A stretch of DNA of 64,000 nt from Latrodectus hesperus (lineage: Eukaryota > Arthropoda > Arachnida > Araneae > Theridiidae), in the NCBI GenBank assembly GCA_037975125.1, contig CM075855.1:86942206-87006205 (forward strand). The letters are read 5' to 3'. The notes beneath the pieces are model-generated. The model was given only the letters and a program-made list of their open reading frames with translations. It had not been told where the DNA came from and did not search any database. Below, one piece after another: positions 1 through 10,439 of the stretch (position 1 is its first letter; each line of letters begins with the position of its first letter). The position numbers and the translations under genes were made by a program.

Positions 1-465
1 CTTAAAAATTGATACTTTTCGTCAGTATGTGATTGATTTTATAATATCTTGAAGTATATTTTCCTTCTCCGGAAATTGACTGTTTGAATCATTGTTCTCA
101 AAGCCGAATGCTAGCAGGAGTAATGACATCCAAGCAAAGATTATGCGGTGAGAAGGCTTTTATTCGAATCAACATCCTACCGTTCGAATGATGTGAACAA
201 AATCTCAATTGTTAGTTGAAATCACCCGGATCATAGTAGCTTCGTTGGGAAAGGCATCGTTCTCTTACCGAAAGGTAATGAGTTCTGTTCCCAATCCAAC
301 CAAAGATCCGTCGTATTTACTAACTGCGTCTTGGGGATGTAAAATTTAATCGCGGCGGCAATGTCTTCCATGTGAAATGATACTTTTGGGAGTAGCGCGC
401 TAAGTCTGGGGATCTTCTCTTTCTAATTTATAAGGACTCATCCTTTTTTAGGACGATGGTGGGAA
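1..465. other. No gene seen; mixed-composition unique sequence
   Basis: No open frame, repeat match or RNA gene was recognised. Composition between about 200 and 420 is more balanced than the surrounding AT-rich DNA, but nothing in it repeats elsewhere in the window convincingly. Confidence 0.5.
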
Positions 466-675
466 TACCGCCCTAACTGGCTAGACGAATTTAGCTCATT
501 TTCTTGTTCTAGATTTCGATTCAATAATTCGTGCGTTTGAATCCCAACTTTTCTTTGGATGTTTTTGCGATTTGGAATTCAATATAATCTATAGGACCTG
601 ATTTAATTAGCTGCTGTATGTAAAAAGTGATTGTACCGTAAGGCCAAGCCAAAACCAGATCAAACCAAACCGTTC
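466..675 (+). mobile_element. SINE-A, degenerate copy
   Basis: This aligns by eye with the intact SINE-A at 8833-9021. It retains the tRNA-like head with a B-box relic (gtttgaatcccaac near 535), the body landmarks (ggatgtttttg..., ggacctgatttaattag...) and a remnant of the (CCAAA)n tail (caaaccaaacc near 663). It is heavily mutated, so it is old. The left boundary is uncertain and no target duplication is visible. Confidence 0.65.
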
Positions 676-907
676 CTACTTGTTTCAAAAGTGATATTCC
701 TAAATTATTCTAAAATTGCAAAAAATAAAAATATTTATCATTATCAACATCAAAACAATTTTAAGAAATTCAATGAACATTTTGAGCTCATGTTTTACAA
801 ATCTGCTTTTTTATTATTTCAGCAAAATTAATTAGAAGAAAATTTTAAATATTGGCGTAAGCAAGGTAGTAGTCTTAAGATTCAAACGTATAATTGCTTA
901 CAAACAC

Positions 908-1170
908 TGCAAATAGTTAGGGCGCTCCGTGGCTGAGTAACTCTTTGGACTCTAAAGCATCACCTCTAATCGCTTGAGAGCGTAGGAGTGTTGGTTCGAT
1001 TCCCACCATGGCCCTGGGTGTTTTCTTCGTTATTCTTCTTTGGTTGTGCATCTATCATTGTGCTATTTGTCCTATTATCGACGAAGACTTACAAGCGGAT
1101 CTCAAGAATCAAGCATACAAGTCTGAATATATGTAATGTAATAAAATAAATAAATAAATGCAAATAGTTA
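908..1170. repeat. Target-site duplication flanking SINE-C
   Basis: The 12-base sequence tgcaaatagtta occurs at 908-919 and again at 1159-1170, directly flanking the SINE. This is a perfect target duplication of the kind made by LINE-mediated retrotransposition. Confidence 0.9.
920..1158 (+). mobile_element. SINE-C, tRNA-derived, full length
   Basis: The head at 920-1015 resembles a class II (Ser/Leu type) tRNA gene: gtggctgagt gives an A-box, the middle is long, and ggttcgattccc is a B-box. These would be the internal RNA polymerase III promoter. An unrelated body follows, ending in a (TAAA)n tail at about 1138-1158. Perfect 12-bp target duplications flank it. A second copy lies at 16055-16281 on the other strand. 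It is not a functional tRNA gene, because the 3' side continues straight into the SINE body. Confidence 0.9.
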
Positions 1171-1645
1171 ATTTAAAATTCTATTCATTAATTAACTTTT
1201 TAAAAATTTAAATCGTCCTTGCCGATTTAAACTAAACATGAAGTGGATGTTATTTTGTCTTTTTAATTTTGCATTTTCTGCTATTCTATTGTTCATTTGT
1301 TGATGGCTTGAATGAATTGAAAACGGCTTCTCAAACCTAGGTTTTGCTCCTAATATAAGAAATCATTTTATTAACAAAATAAAATTCGATACTATTCTCA
1401 GATATTCGATAGAAAACTTCGCCTTGTTTGCTGCCGCTCGAAGAATATGATTGGAAGGTAGGCAGCAAATTCATCGACAAGTCCGGATGTAACACGCCGT
1501 CTCAGTTCGATGTGACGTGGATGAAACGTTATCTGACGTCATAGATATTTTAAACCAATGAGAATCTTAACTAAGTGACGTACTCAGGATCTCGACTGTA
1601 ACGAAAGAAACTACCACTTGATGGTTAAAAAAATAAGTGTGCGAA

Positions 1646-2769
1646 CTTTTCGACTATTTTTAACCCATGTGTAGCTCGAGTATGATGTAAATACAAAATG
1701 TCACAGCATTCAATACAAGATATTTCTATATTTTTCATAAACTGCAACTCTTTGGATGTAAATATAAGGTATATAAAATATCCTTAACAGTCACCATCAG
1801 CCATATTGTGACGGTGAATCATAGAATTTTCTTTGTCTTTCGAATTTATTTTACGGCCTAGGTTACTAGGATAAAAAGAATTTTATAATCCTTGCACTAA
1901 AGAATAGATACATGGCCTCCGGAAAAAGTCTCGACTTAAGATCATAAAATACCTGAGTTTATAAAAAATAAAAAAATACAGTAATCGAAGTGAGAGTGTA
2001 TCAAGAATTTTTTTTTTATCTGAAGTTACCTATAGCGAAAAAAAACCCAGTCGTTTGACAATGGCATTGTGTTCACTTTTTAAAAGGGCACTAAAATTGA
2101 AATCTATGAAGAAAGTTACTGCGCAAGCATCGAACTTTTATTAGATCAAACAACCCGATTTTGTGTCTCATAAAATTTTTGAACTTCCTTCCTGTCTGGC
2201 GCGAAAAATAATCACATAAAAATATTAATAAGAAATGAAGGGACGTAAACTCATCTTTACTCTGTACCTGTATTATTAATTCATACAGTGTCACAATCGA
2301 TTTTATGGAAATTTCCAACAGGTATCTCTGCTTGTTGAAAGCATATTGGCAAGCTTTTACAGTGAAAAAGTTTTTGGGAAATTTTTTATAATAAAAGCTA
2401 ACAATTCTGAACAAAAAGCTTAAAAATATTCATATAGCTATAAATTTTTTACTATAGGTAAGCATAGGAAATTCCCAGTAATTTATTTTAAAAATTTTTT
2501 TCTAATGCAATAGTTTTATGTTTTCAAGATATTTGTGATATTATACTACATTTTATTTACCTAATTATTAAAAGATGGCTGATTCCTGATGAAAATAAGT
2601 GTATTTTATATACCAGCTTTTTTCCCTAATTCTATGACAGAAATAATGTGTATAGTAATTGATAAATAATGTAATTTACGTTTGACATCGCTCAGTGGTC
2701 ATTTTAAAGGTTAGTCAGGCATTATAAAATTCATTGCTCAAGTTGTCTTTCTGGAGTAATTTTCATGGA
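1646..2769. other. No gene seen; AT-rich
   Basis: The segment is AT-rich. An open frame of 107 codons exists on the minus strand at 2091-2414, but it has no recognisable domain and biased, low-complexity residues, so it is not called a gene. There is a T run near 2010 and an A run near 2040. Confidence 0.5.
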
Positions 2770-2994
2770 ACGAGGACCGTATTCATGCATCGCAAGGGAA
2801 GAAATGCCACAAAGTGTCCACCCCCACATACAGATATATAGAAGACAGAAACACAACATCCATATCTCTATTCAGCAGTAGTTGGTATCGAACACTGAAC
2901 CTTATCTTCTGGATTGAGCTATCCTACCATCAGTCCTTGGTGAATCCTTGTTAGTTTGATGTGACACCGCGAAGCGCACAGCCTAAGGCATCTT
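2770..2994 (-). mobile_element. SINE-D, diverged first copy
   Basis: This is the same order of landmarks as the two tandem copies that follow, strongly diverged: a cgcaagggaagaa block, a caacatcc block, then a tRNA-like part near 2880-2935 read on the minus strand (ggtatcgaacactgaacc, atcctaccatcag). It sits immediately before the two closely similar copies, so the locus may be a three-copy array. Confidence 0.5.
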
Positions 2995-3247
2995 AATGTC
3001 CGCAGCGTAAATTGCCTTCAATGAGGATATCGCACTCATTAGGCCACATTCACATATCCCAAGGGAGAAAACCTGGAAAAGTTCCGTGCACCTAAGCCTA
3101 CAAATGTACACGCAGAAGTCATAAGCTCATGATCTATCTTATATTATTATATTGTAACTGGAATTGAACCTGGGAACATTTGCTTTGAAGAATAGTGTCC
3201 TACCATTAGGTCACGATGGTTTACTTATAATAGATATAATAGATTTT
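2995..3247 (-). repeat. SINE-D, tandem copy 1
   Basis: A 253-bp unit beginning aatgtccgcagcg is repeated directly at 3248. On the minus strand it has a tRNA-like head near 3150-3232: an A-box-like gacctaatggtagga and a B-box-like ggttcaattcc. The two copies differ at scattered positions only. Tandem duplication of the whole unit, rather than two insertions, is likely, because no target duplication separates them. Confidence 0.8.
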
Positions 3248-3503
3248 AATGTCCGCAGCGTAAATTGCCTTCAAGGGAGGATATTGTACTCATTGGGCCA
3301 CATTCACATATCCCAAAGGGAGAAAACCTGGAAAAATTCCGTGCACCTAAGCCTACAAATGTACACGCAGAAGTCATAACCTCATGATCTATCTTATATT
3401 ATTATATTGTAACTGGAATTGAACCTGGGGACATTTGCTTTGAAGAACAGTGTCCTACCATTAGATCACGACGGTTCACTTATAATAGATCATTATAATG
3501 ATT
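3248..3503 (-). repeat. SINE-D, tandem copy 2
   Basis: This is the second direct copy of the 253-bp unit, with the same start (aatgtccgcagcg at 3248) and the same tRNA-like head at about 3400-3485 on the minus strand. It has a one-base insertion in the aaaggg block and several substitutions relative to copy 1. Confidence 0.8.
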
Positions 3504-3604
3504 TATTGTCAAATATTTAGGTTGAAATCCTATTGAAAACATAGTTCTTGTTTACGTTTTGTTTGTTGCATTAGGATCAATTTTTATTCTGGATTGTTGA
3601 TTTA

Positions 3605-3735
3605 TAAGCAAGACTTATGGTTTTAAGTGAATTTCGAACCACATTATGAACATCCACACCCAAGAAGGAGGAATCAAACCTGATAAACCTTAAACAGCTA
3701 GCCAGAACACTAATGCTTATTTAACAGCTCAGGAA
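3605..3735 (-). mobile_element. SINE-A fragment, degenerate
   Basis: Read on the minus strand, it keeps the SINE-A landmarks: the B-box relic and the following ggtgtggatgttc block (3648-3665), then gtggttcgaaattcac (about 3629-3645). The tail is not recognisable. A further tRNA-like minus-strand stretch (gattcgaacccatg, about 3801-3815) may be another relic. Confidence 0.55.
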
Positions 3736-4753
3736 TGAAGAAAAAGGTTTGAACAATATCAGAAGTATAAAATTTATCATCATCGAAACTTTTACCATGA
3801 GATTCGAACCCATGAAAATGAATTTTAAAAAATGCATACCTTAAACCTGGATTTGTTTAGAATAACCAGTTAGAAAAAAATATGTCCTCTAAGCTCTGTC
3901 TCTATAATGAAACAAAAAGAATAACGTCGAATATCAGTTTTAGAGGGTACGGAGCAGCTAGCCAATGAAAAATTGTTGCTACGACAAATTTATATAATTA
4001 TGAAGCCCCCGACGGAGCGGGATCTTGGGCTGCAGTTTGTTCATCTGATGCGTAAATCCCAAACTGAAGGGAACGTATCTATATTGCAGATAATTAATGT
4101 TAGGATTAGCACTGCAGGTGACGTCATTCATAAGCACTGATCTCTCCTAAATAGGATTTCTTCAAGACAGATCCCACCCTTTCGCTCTCATTTCATAAAT
4201 AACAGCTCGTAATGAAAGGGAAGCAATTAGGGATTTAAGCTATAAGCTCATTTATCTCATAAATATATGAAATCTAGCGAGCTCTGGCTTTCAGAAGAAA
4301 ATGCAAACCTAACTGTCTGAAAAAATCTCGAATTCAAAAAGGATATTCATTCTTTCTTTCTTCAAAACGCAATTTTGAACCACTATAGGTGATTTTGCGT
4401 ATAGATTCAGTGAACAATAAGAAGAATGGGATGTGAAAGCCTGAAAATTCGTTTAAATAATTCTGTTAATAGCTTTTAAAGCTGGAGCTCTTCTCATTTG
4501 AGTTCCAAAACATTTTTGATCAGCGGCGAAATGCGAAAACAGAAAACATGCATGATATAGTGGACAAAATCAATACTTTTTAAGAAATCATTTTCAGATA
4601 TATCATATTTTTTAGAAGTATTTCATGTAGGTAGAGTGAATATGCTTCGCACATTTTTTACTCTGCTTCTAACGGTTTCACATAGGCTTTTAAAAGAAGG
4701 TGACGAATCAATTATTTTCCTTCTAGAAGCGAACAGAGTTCCGAAATGATATG
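3736..4753. other. No gene seen
   Basis: This is unique-looking AT-rich sequence with a slightly GC-richer patch near 4000-4130. No motif or repeat was recognised. Confidence 0.5.
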
Positions 4754-4805
4754 CATTGCAACATAGGCAACTATACAGCAGCTAACTGTTGCCTATGCTG
4801 CAGTG
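4754..4805. other. Short hairpin, miRNA-precursor sized
   Basis: Arms at 4754-4771 (ending cataggcaac) and 4788-4805 (starting gttgcctatg) are complementary over 18 positions with one mismatch and one G-T pair, around a 16-base loop. The lower stem does not continue clearly, so it is shorter than a typical precursor. It could be a small RNA gene, the relic of a fold-back element, or chance. Confidence 0.35.
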
Positions 4806-7290
4806 GTATGCATCGCAGCATTAGCAATAGGGAATTCAAATGAATATTAATTACGCTTAAATTAATTACAACGCTGTGGTCGGAATTTCATTATGAAGCA
4901 TAGTGTTAGTCTCTTGTTACGCTGATGCCAACATCATGAATTAAGAACCAAATGAAAATTAGATGGAATAACAGAATAAGGATTTCGTTTTGATTGCAAT
5001 TAAATTTCTGTCTACATTTATGGTCAACATCTGAGCTGGTACCATGTTTTTTAAGAAACACCAGTAAAAGGACATAGTAAATGTCTTCTTAGAGCGACTA
5101 TCCTTCTTCTATGCCAGGTATTGAACTCGATACCTCTCAGTCTTTAAAATAACGTCTTTTTTTACCATGCTAACGCAGCACTCCTTAATCGAGTGTGGGT
5201 GTAGTTGATTGAGATATATGTATATTTCCTTCAAAAATTAAAGTACGGATAAGCATACGGAAATTGAAGCTTTTCTCAACCATATCAACATGACTATTAC
5301 TGGAAGGACGGTCTTGAACCTATTGTTTTCATATTACGAAAGAGTGCGTTTAGTTAAAGTTCTAAAGTAGCGATATTCAAGTAAAGCCAGGTTAATTTTT
5401 TTACATAACTGTTAACAAACAAAAAAATAATCCTCCACATAATATTTTTATGAGCTTCATTTCGCAAAAATGCAATTTAAATATTTTTCATTTTGATAGA
5501 ATTTATGATATACTTCACAAATAATTAAGATAACAATACTCTTTTATACAGAAAATTATTCACAATTTTTTCTCAGAAGTTTCGGAACTAAATTGAGAAA
5601 TAATTTCAATGATTTGAGTGAGTATAAACTACTTTTCTTAAAAGAAGGCTTAAATAAGTCATTCATAATTCATTTTAATTTAACTATTAGATAATATAAT
5701 ATTAGCATAAATAATTTGCTATTAGGGAAAAACTTATTTTTCGTGTTCTCTTAATAAAGGAAATAAATACTGTTTCAAAATAATCAGAAGATATGTGAAT
5801 AATGGATTTAGAAAAACCAAACAGAAATATGAAGACTCATAAATAATATTTTATCGCACAGAGAAAACATGTTACATTCGCAATCATAAGGAAAAATGTG
5901 TTTGAAGAACCCCAAATTTTCCTACTTATCTTTTCTTTTGTGAGATAGAGAGCATATTTTTTGCGGGTGCCATCGTAATTTCTTACTAGGTGGTAGCAAA
6001 TCTGACATTTTGGACCAATACTTAGTGTTATGAACACAAGAGGGCCAGAATTACACCAATCTGGGACCACGCGTTTTATGGCCCCAAAAGTCGCCCTCTT
6101 GTGCTTCCATACTTGGCGATTGTTTGTCTTGCGCCAACATCTATAAAAGTGATTTCTAGACAAGCCAATAATAACGATAATTGGCGGCACTTTTCGCGGA
6201 ACGTGCTAACGAACTGATCGGCCCAAAGGAACGGGAGAAATTATGGTCTGTAATAAAATGCCACAACCTGCTACTGTATTTGTTACATAATGTCAATTCC
6301 ACATTTGGCAATTTTTCGCATCGTCAATTGATTACATGCGTGAGTTTCTCTGAAAATACTCCATACTTTTTATTGAACTATGTTTTCTAATTAACTGAAT
6401 TCTCCTATTTTCTAAATTATTATGAAGTTTTGAAATGTAATTTTTTTCTAAATAGTGACCAAAATTTGTAGCAGCTCTTCCATGTTTCACAACTTTAAAA
6501 TAAATAGGGAATTTACTCTTTGAAAATTTTTAGTAATATAGCTAATTTATTTTTATTAATTCGATTTCCCAAATGAAAAATTTATAAAAGCCGTAATTTG
6601 GAGTATTACACATTAAATTATAACCCTCCATAGAAAATGTTTTCAAAACTTTAAAAAATGTAAGTGCTATTTCTTTTAACTTTAAAAATTTATATATAGT
6701 TATTATAATTTTCAGCAACAAAATAGGTTATAAAATAAAATTCCATTACCAGAGTGAGTATAAAATAATGCCTCTCTCGAATTATAATAAATAAATGTAC
6801 AAAAATATTATTTTCAATTTTCTCTTAAAAATTTCACATTATACTTTAGAGATAATTAAAAATATTTTTTGCGTTTTTTGTCAGATGTTGACAACTATAC
6901 TACGAGTTATAAATGGTCAAAGGATTCTGAGAAGTAATTTTTTTAAGCATTTACTTCTAATTTTAACTATCTTCTAATTACTAGCAATGCTTAATATGCT
7001 TATGTGACCACAGCAAGATTCCTGGATTAGTGATGATGTTATTTATCACAGATTGTCTAGCAAAGCTATATAATTTCAAAAAATCCAAAAATATGCAAAA
7101 CAGTAGGAAATCCTGAATGACCCATTTCATTTTTAAAATCCAAAGAATCAAAAATATGGGTCGGGTTCATACTATCAACTTCACATCAATAGCACTCAGG
7201 GAAGATTTTCTGTCCCTACTTGAAAATGAATGTGAATGTCTTGCGTTAGTATGAAAGAATTATTTTTGAAAATGTGAAATCTTAAACACG
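4806..7290. other. No gene seen; AT-rich with one tRNA-like relic
   Basis: A minus-strand tRNA-like stretch at about 5110-5185 (tattgaactcgatacc, then accatgctaacgc) may be an old SINE head. The GC-richer patch at 5950-6250 has open frames on both strands (minus 5837-6190, plus 6181-6390), neither with a recognisable domain. The rest is simple AT-rich sequence. Confidence 0.45.
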
Positions 7291-7312
7291 ATATATATAT
7301 ATATATATATAT
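7291..7312. repeat. (AT)11 microsatellite
   Basis: Uninterrupted AT dinucleotides. Confidence 0.95.
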
Positions 7313-7720
7313 TCACACATTTTAGACATTTGCAACAAAATAAATGAAAATGTAAAAAACAGTTAGAAAAACATAAACTAGAAAAAAATAGAAAAAAAAG
7401 TTTCAAAAAGAGAACAAACTAAATAATTTAGAATGCAAAAGAAAATTTTCAGAAGAATGAAAAAGAAGAAAGTAAAAATAGAAAGTTTGTAAAACATAAA
7501 AAGTAGCGAATAAAAAAATTAGAAAAAAATTGAAATAAAAATTTTATTTATTCTCAATATGGAACAAGGAGAAGACGTATAGAATTCATTTGCGGAAAGT
7601 TTCAGAAGAATAAACAGTACAACAAACGAATTGAAAAATGAACACAAATGAAAAAAGGAATCAAAAACGAACGTGTCTCAAAAAAGGAATTACAATATAT
7701 AATCAATCGTAAGAGGTAAG
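7313..7720. repeat. Purine-rich, A-rich low-complexity tract
   Basis: About 400 bases are dominated by A with G, with few C on this strand (runs such as gaaaaaaaag and agaagaaag). This is strong strand asymmetry next to a microsatellite. No repeat unit or gene was recognised. Confidence 0.6.
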
Positions 7721-7795
7721 GTATAATATTTTAAAAATTACACACATAATAATAAGATAAATTAATGAATAAAAAACAAAGATACGCATGCGCAG

Positions 7796-7811
7796 ACACA
7801 CACACACACAC
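7796..7811. repeat. (CA)n microsatellite
   Basis: ACAC dinucleotides run into catatatacatata. Confidence 0.85.
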
Positions 7812-7829
7812 ATATATACATATAATATT

Positions 7830-8261
7830 TATTTTCAATGCATAATGCCGAAACTGTATACAGTTTAATTGAAGGTAGTACGAGAGACAATGCTATACAA
7901 TTTATTTAACACGCAATCTAAAATAAACATTTTATTTAATAAATAACTGACATTTCCAATCTTCAACGTAGATATGAAACACGCATTGCGGTTAGAATTC
8001 TGTTCTGCTTTGTTTTGAATCTACCTTGTATCGATGTTATTCCAGGGTTATTCAAAGTCCAGAAATGGGCGTATTAGTTTCTGTGACACTTTCAATTTTC
8101 AGGCTATCATTTCACTTGGTGTATGGGTTATATATAAGGGCGTATTCATAAATTCAGAACTGTAATATAAAATAAGTTGTATTTAACAAAGAATTCATTA
8201 AATTATATTTCACCTTAAGGTTTATATATATATGTGTATGTGTTTTTTGTATGTGTATTTG
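7830..8261. other. No gene seen
   Basis: AT-rich sequence with no recognised feature. A short tatata/tgtgtatgtg run lies near 8225-8260. Confidence 0.5.
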
Positions 8262-8460
8262 TTTTTGTTACGTATGATAGTTGGACAAGCCAAGCTCGCT
8301 CTGTCGTTTGCTTATGTTAATTTAAGTCAGTAGGGTGCGTCTTCCGTGTAACTAGAGCCCCACGAAGATGAAAGTATGACTTTGCTGTAAACTCCTCCGA
8401 TAGATGGCACCACCAGAGGATTCACTCCCTCAAATTTGGCATTGATCTGAAGTGGGAGGA
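8262..8460 (+). mobile_element. Repeat E (SINE-like), 5' part
   Basis: It matches the reverse complement of 36890-37065: the landmark ttggacaagccaagctcgct at 8281-8300 is also present, reversed, near 37037-37056, followed in both by a gtcgtttgcttatg-like block, aatttaagtca, and gaaagta.gactttgct. The 3' half (gacgaggtcacacctgagctgg type) is not preserved here but is seen at 10555, 36890 and 58650. It is a dispersed non-coding repeat and probably a SINE, since the minus copy has a (CAA)n end. Confidence 0.7.
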
Positions 8461-8572
8461 AATTTTCTCCAGGCCGTTACATCTATGGTAACTGCTAAGC
8501 GATCGACCACGGGACTTTCGATTCCACACTTATTTAGCGAGCACGTATATCACATGTACCTGGTGAGTCTTT

Positions 8573-8574
<2 letters not shown>

Positions 8575-8622
<48 letters not shown>
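8575..8622. repeat. (TA)24 microsatellite
   Basis: Pure TA dinucleotides. The Tyr-Ile open frame through it is an artefact. Confidence 0.95.
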
Positions 8623-8623
<1 letters not shown>

Positions 8624-8820
8624 CAAATTTCAAGTAGATAAATATACATTCTTGCAGGAAAGTTGGGATAATCACATTCCTAAAAGTGTTTAAAGTAGGT
8701 ATTCAGATAATATTGTAGCCGCTCGCCCTGTCTAGTGGTCAGAGTGCCTGACTACGGATAGGGAGGTATCTGGGTTCGAATCCCGGTTCGGGCATGGATG
8801 TACTTTCTCTCTCTATCTAT

Positions 8821-9033
8821 CCTGTCTTTGTCGCCGAGCTGGCAGCCGAATGGTTAGCGCTCTTGCCTTCGGTTCAACAGTTCGTGGGTTCGAATCCCAC
8901 CTTGGGTATTAATGTTTGTAGTGGTTCGGAATCCACTTTAAGCCGTAAGTCCCGGTCTAATTAGCCCTCGTGTGCAAAAAATGACCGTTGAGCGACAAAC
9001 CAACCAACCAACCAAACCAAACCTGTCTTTGTC
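8821..9033. repeat. Target-site duplication of nested SINE-A
   Basis: cctgtctttgtc occurs at 8821-8832 and 9022-9033. These 12 bases of SINE-B sequence were duplicated when SINE-A inserted. Confidence 0.92.
8833..9021 (+). mobile_element. SINE-A, full length, nested in SINE-B
   Basis: This is the best copy of the commonest SINE in the window. The tRNA-like head at 8833-8910 has an A-box (tggcagccgaatgg) and a B-box (gttcgaatccc). The body contains a near-palindrome agtggttcggaatccact and a ccggtctaattagccctcg block, followed by a (CCAAA)n/(CCAA)n tail at 8998-9021. A 12-bp target duplication flanks it. Other copies: 12111-12265 (5' truncated), 16375-16550, and several degenerate ones. Confidence 0.95.
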
Positions 9034-9216
9034 CTTTCCTTGTATGAATGAGGTGTAAATGGTTCCCTACCCTATAAACGGGTCCCTATGGCATGTGTGT
9101 ACTGAGGAAGTCAGACTCCACACCAAATTACGGTTCAGTTGAAAAAGTGGAGCGCCACACCCCATATTGCAAGCCTAGCTGGCACACGACAACAACAACA
9201 ACAAGAAAATATTGTA

Positions 9217-10439
9217 CATTGGAACGAACGATATTTATTCCAATTAAATCATTTTCTATGAATACTATTGGAGGATTTTTGAGCGAATTCCCATCTCAGT
9301 TCTACTGAAAAAAATTGGCTTAAGATAAAAAAATATAAATGTAAAAAATTAAAAAGATTTCAAATATTCGACGAAATGACAAGAATTCTTTTTACCAAAA
9401 TAAATACATCGCGTCATCAGAAAAAAGGGAACCACAAATTTTGCGCGGCACCCACCCACTGAAACAGGGAAAAAACCCCTTTTGCATCAAGAAATATGAA
9501 AAAGACGAAAATAGCGTATATGTTTTGTGTATCCTACACAAGGGATGACAAATAAATAAAAACGATAACAACGGGAGAAAAAATTAAATATATATATCTG
9601 CCTAAGACGACTTCCCGTTTGTCTAAATGCATTAGAAAATCCTCTCACTCGCTTAGTTGTTTCGCTCCTTCTTCAACTTCTATGCTCCAGTATTTTTTTT
9701 CCGGGAAAAAAGTTTGTTGTCTGGGCAGGAGTAGGAGTAGGGGCAGAGCATGATGAATAAAACACGAAGCATGTCAAAGCGTCTCCTGGCTCCTTTTCGT
9801 GTTCTCCATCCCTCTGTGTACCGTTTTCCAGTTTTTTTCCTTTCTTTTTTTTGCTGCTTCTTCTACTTTTCCGGAAAACGTCATCCTAACCAAAGAAAGA
9901 GCACGAAAGAGGATGGATTGGAAAATCAAATGTGAATTCAGGAGAAAACTATAAAAAAAAGGAAGAAAAATACTTTATTTTGGGAGTTAGGATAAAAAAG
10001 TTCCGTGGGAGAAAAAATTGGATTCGAAAGAAATTAGGTAACCACCTGTACCCACCCCGGTGGTTGTTCTTGCAGTTAAAAACCTGAAATAAAACATCAA
10101 CCTCGACGAATATTGTCTCACGTACTTTCTCTAAGAATGGGAAATTTATTCGTAAGACATGAGAAAATGAAGAGATTTCAATTAGGAAAGTAAAAAAAAA
10201 ACTTGAAATTGTTAAAATATTTTGTGGATTAAACCGTATTATGTTCTGTATATTAAAAGTTTCGACATTACAAACGAAAACATCACATGAAAAATCTCAA
10301 AGTTTGAAGAAATATTACATTTTTTCTTCACATAAACACACTTTTATTTTATTTATAAGTAAATACCAATTCAATTCTTTTGGTTTTAGGCATTTACGCT
10401 TTTTGGCATTTTAGGCAAAATAGGCATTTAAAATTTCAA
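9217..10439. other. No gene seen; unique sequence
   Basis: The segment is AT-rich with a somewhat GC-richer, pyrimidine-rich part at about 9600-9900 and a purine-rich part at 9900-10030. The short open frame at 9750-9935 is not supported. There is an A run near 10190-10200. Confidence 0.5.

Larger units (their letters stand above)
770..1645 (+). repeat. Dispersed repeat X, copy 1 (interrupted by SINE-C)
   Basis: Excluding the SINE at 920-1158, this segment matches the reverse complement of 19335-19935 along its length: the stretch before the SINE corresponds to about 19800-19930, and 1171-1640 to about 19340-19800. Both copies end at an A-rich run (about 1630-1640 here), which suggests a retroposed or processed sequence. 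A short frame ending CDVDETLSDVIDILNQ-stop near 1500-1560 is shared by both copies. The family was not recognised; it may be an unclassified transposable element or a duplicated or processed host sequence. Confidence 0.75.
8718..9207 (+). mobile_element. SINE-B, tRNA-derived, interrupted by SINE-A
   Basis: The head at 8718-8795 is tRNA-like (tctagtggtcagag A-box region, gactacgga anticodon-loop-like segment as in tRNA-Arg, gggttcgaatcccg B-box). A unique body follows and the element ends in (CAA)n at about 9188-9204. It is flanked by aatattgta at 8709-8717 and 9208-9216. A complete SINE-A sits inside it at 8833-9021, so SINE-B itself is about 290 bp. Part of its tail region resembles the minus repeat at 36950-37081. 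Confidence 0.88.
8709..9216. repeat. Target-site duplication of SINE-B
   Basis: aatattgta occurs at 8709-8717 and 9208-9216, immediately outside the SINE-B ends. Confidence 0.8.

Noticed and set aside
920..1015. Possible class II tRNA gene
   Set aside because: Same reason: it is the head of SINE-C, which is repeated at 16055-16281 with target duplications.
2091..2414. 107-codon open frame (minus)
   Set aside because: Hydrophobic, biased composition without domain or conserved partner in the window.
5837..6190. 117-codon open frame (minus) with a Cys-rich segment
   Set aside because: No motif could be recognised and no flanking element explains it; not strong enough to call a gene or exon.
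8718..8795. Possible functional tRNA-Arg-like gene
   Set aside because: The tRNA-like part continues into a SINE body with a (CAA)n tail and target duplication, and the stems are imperfect.
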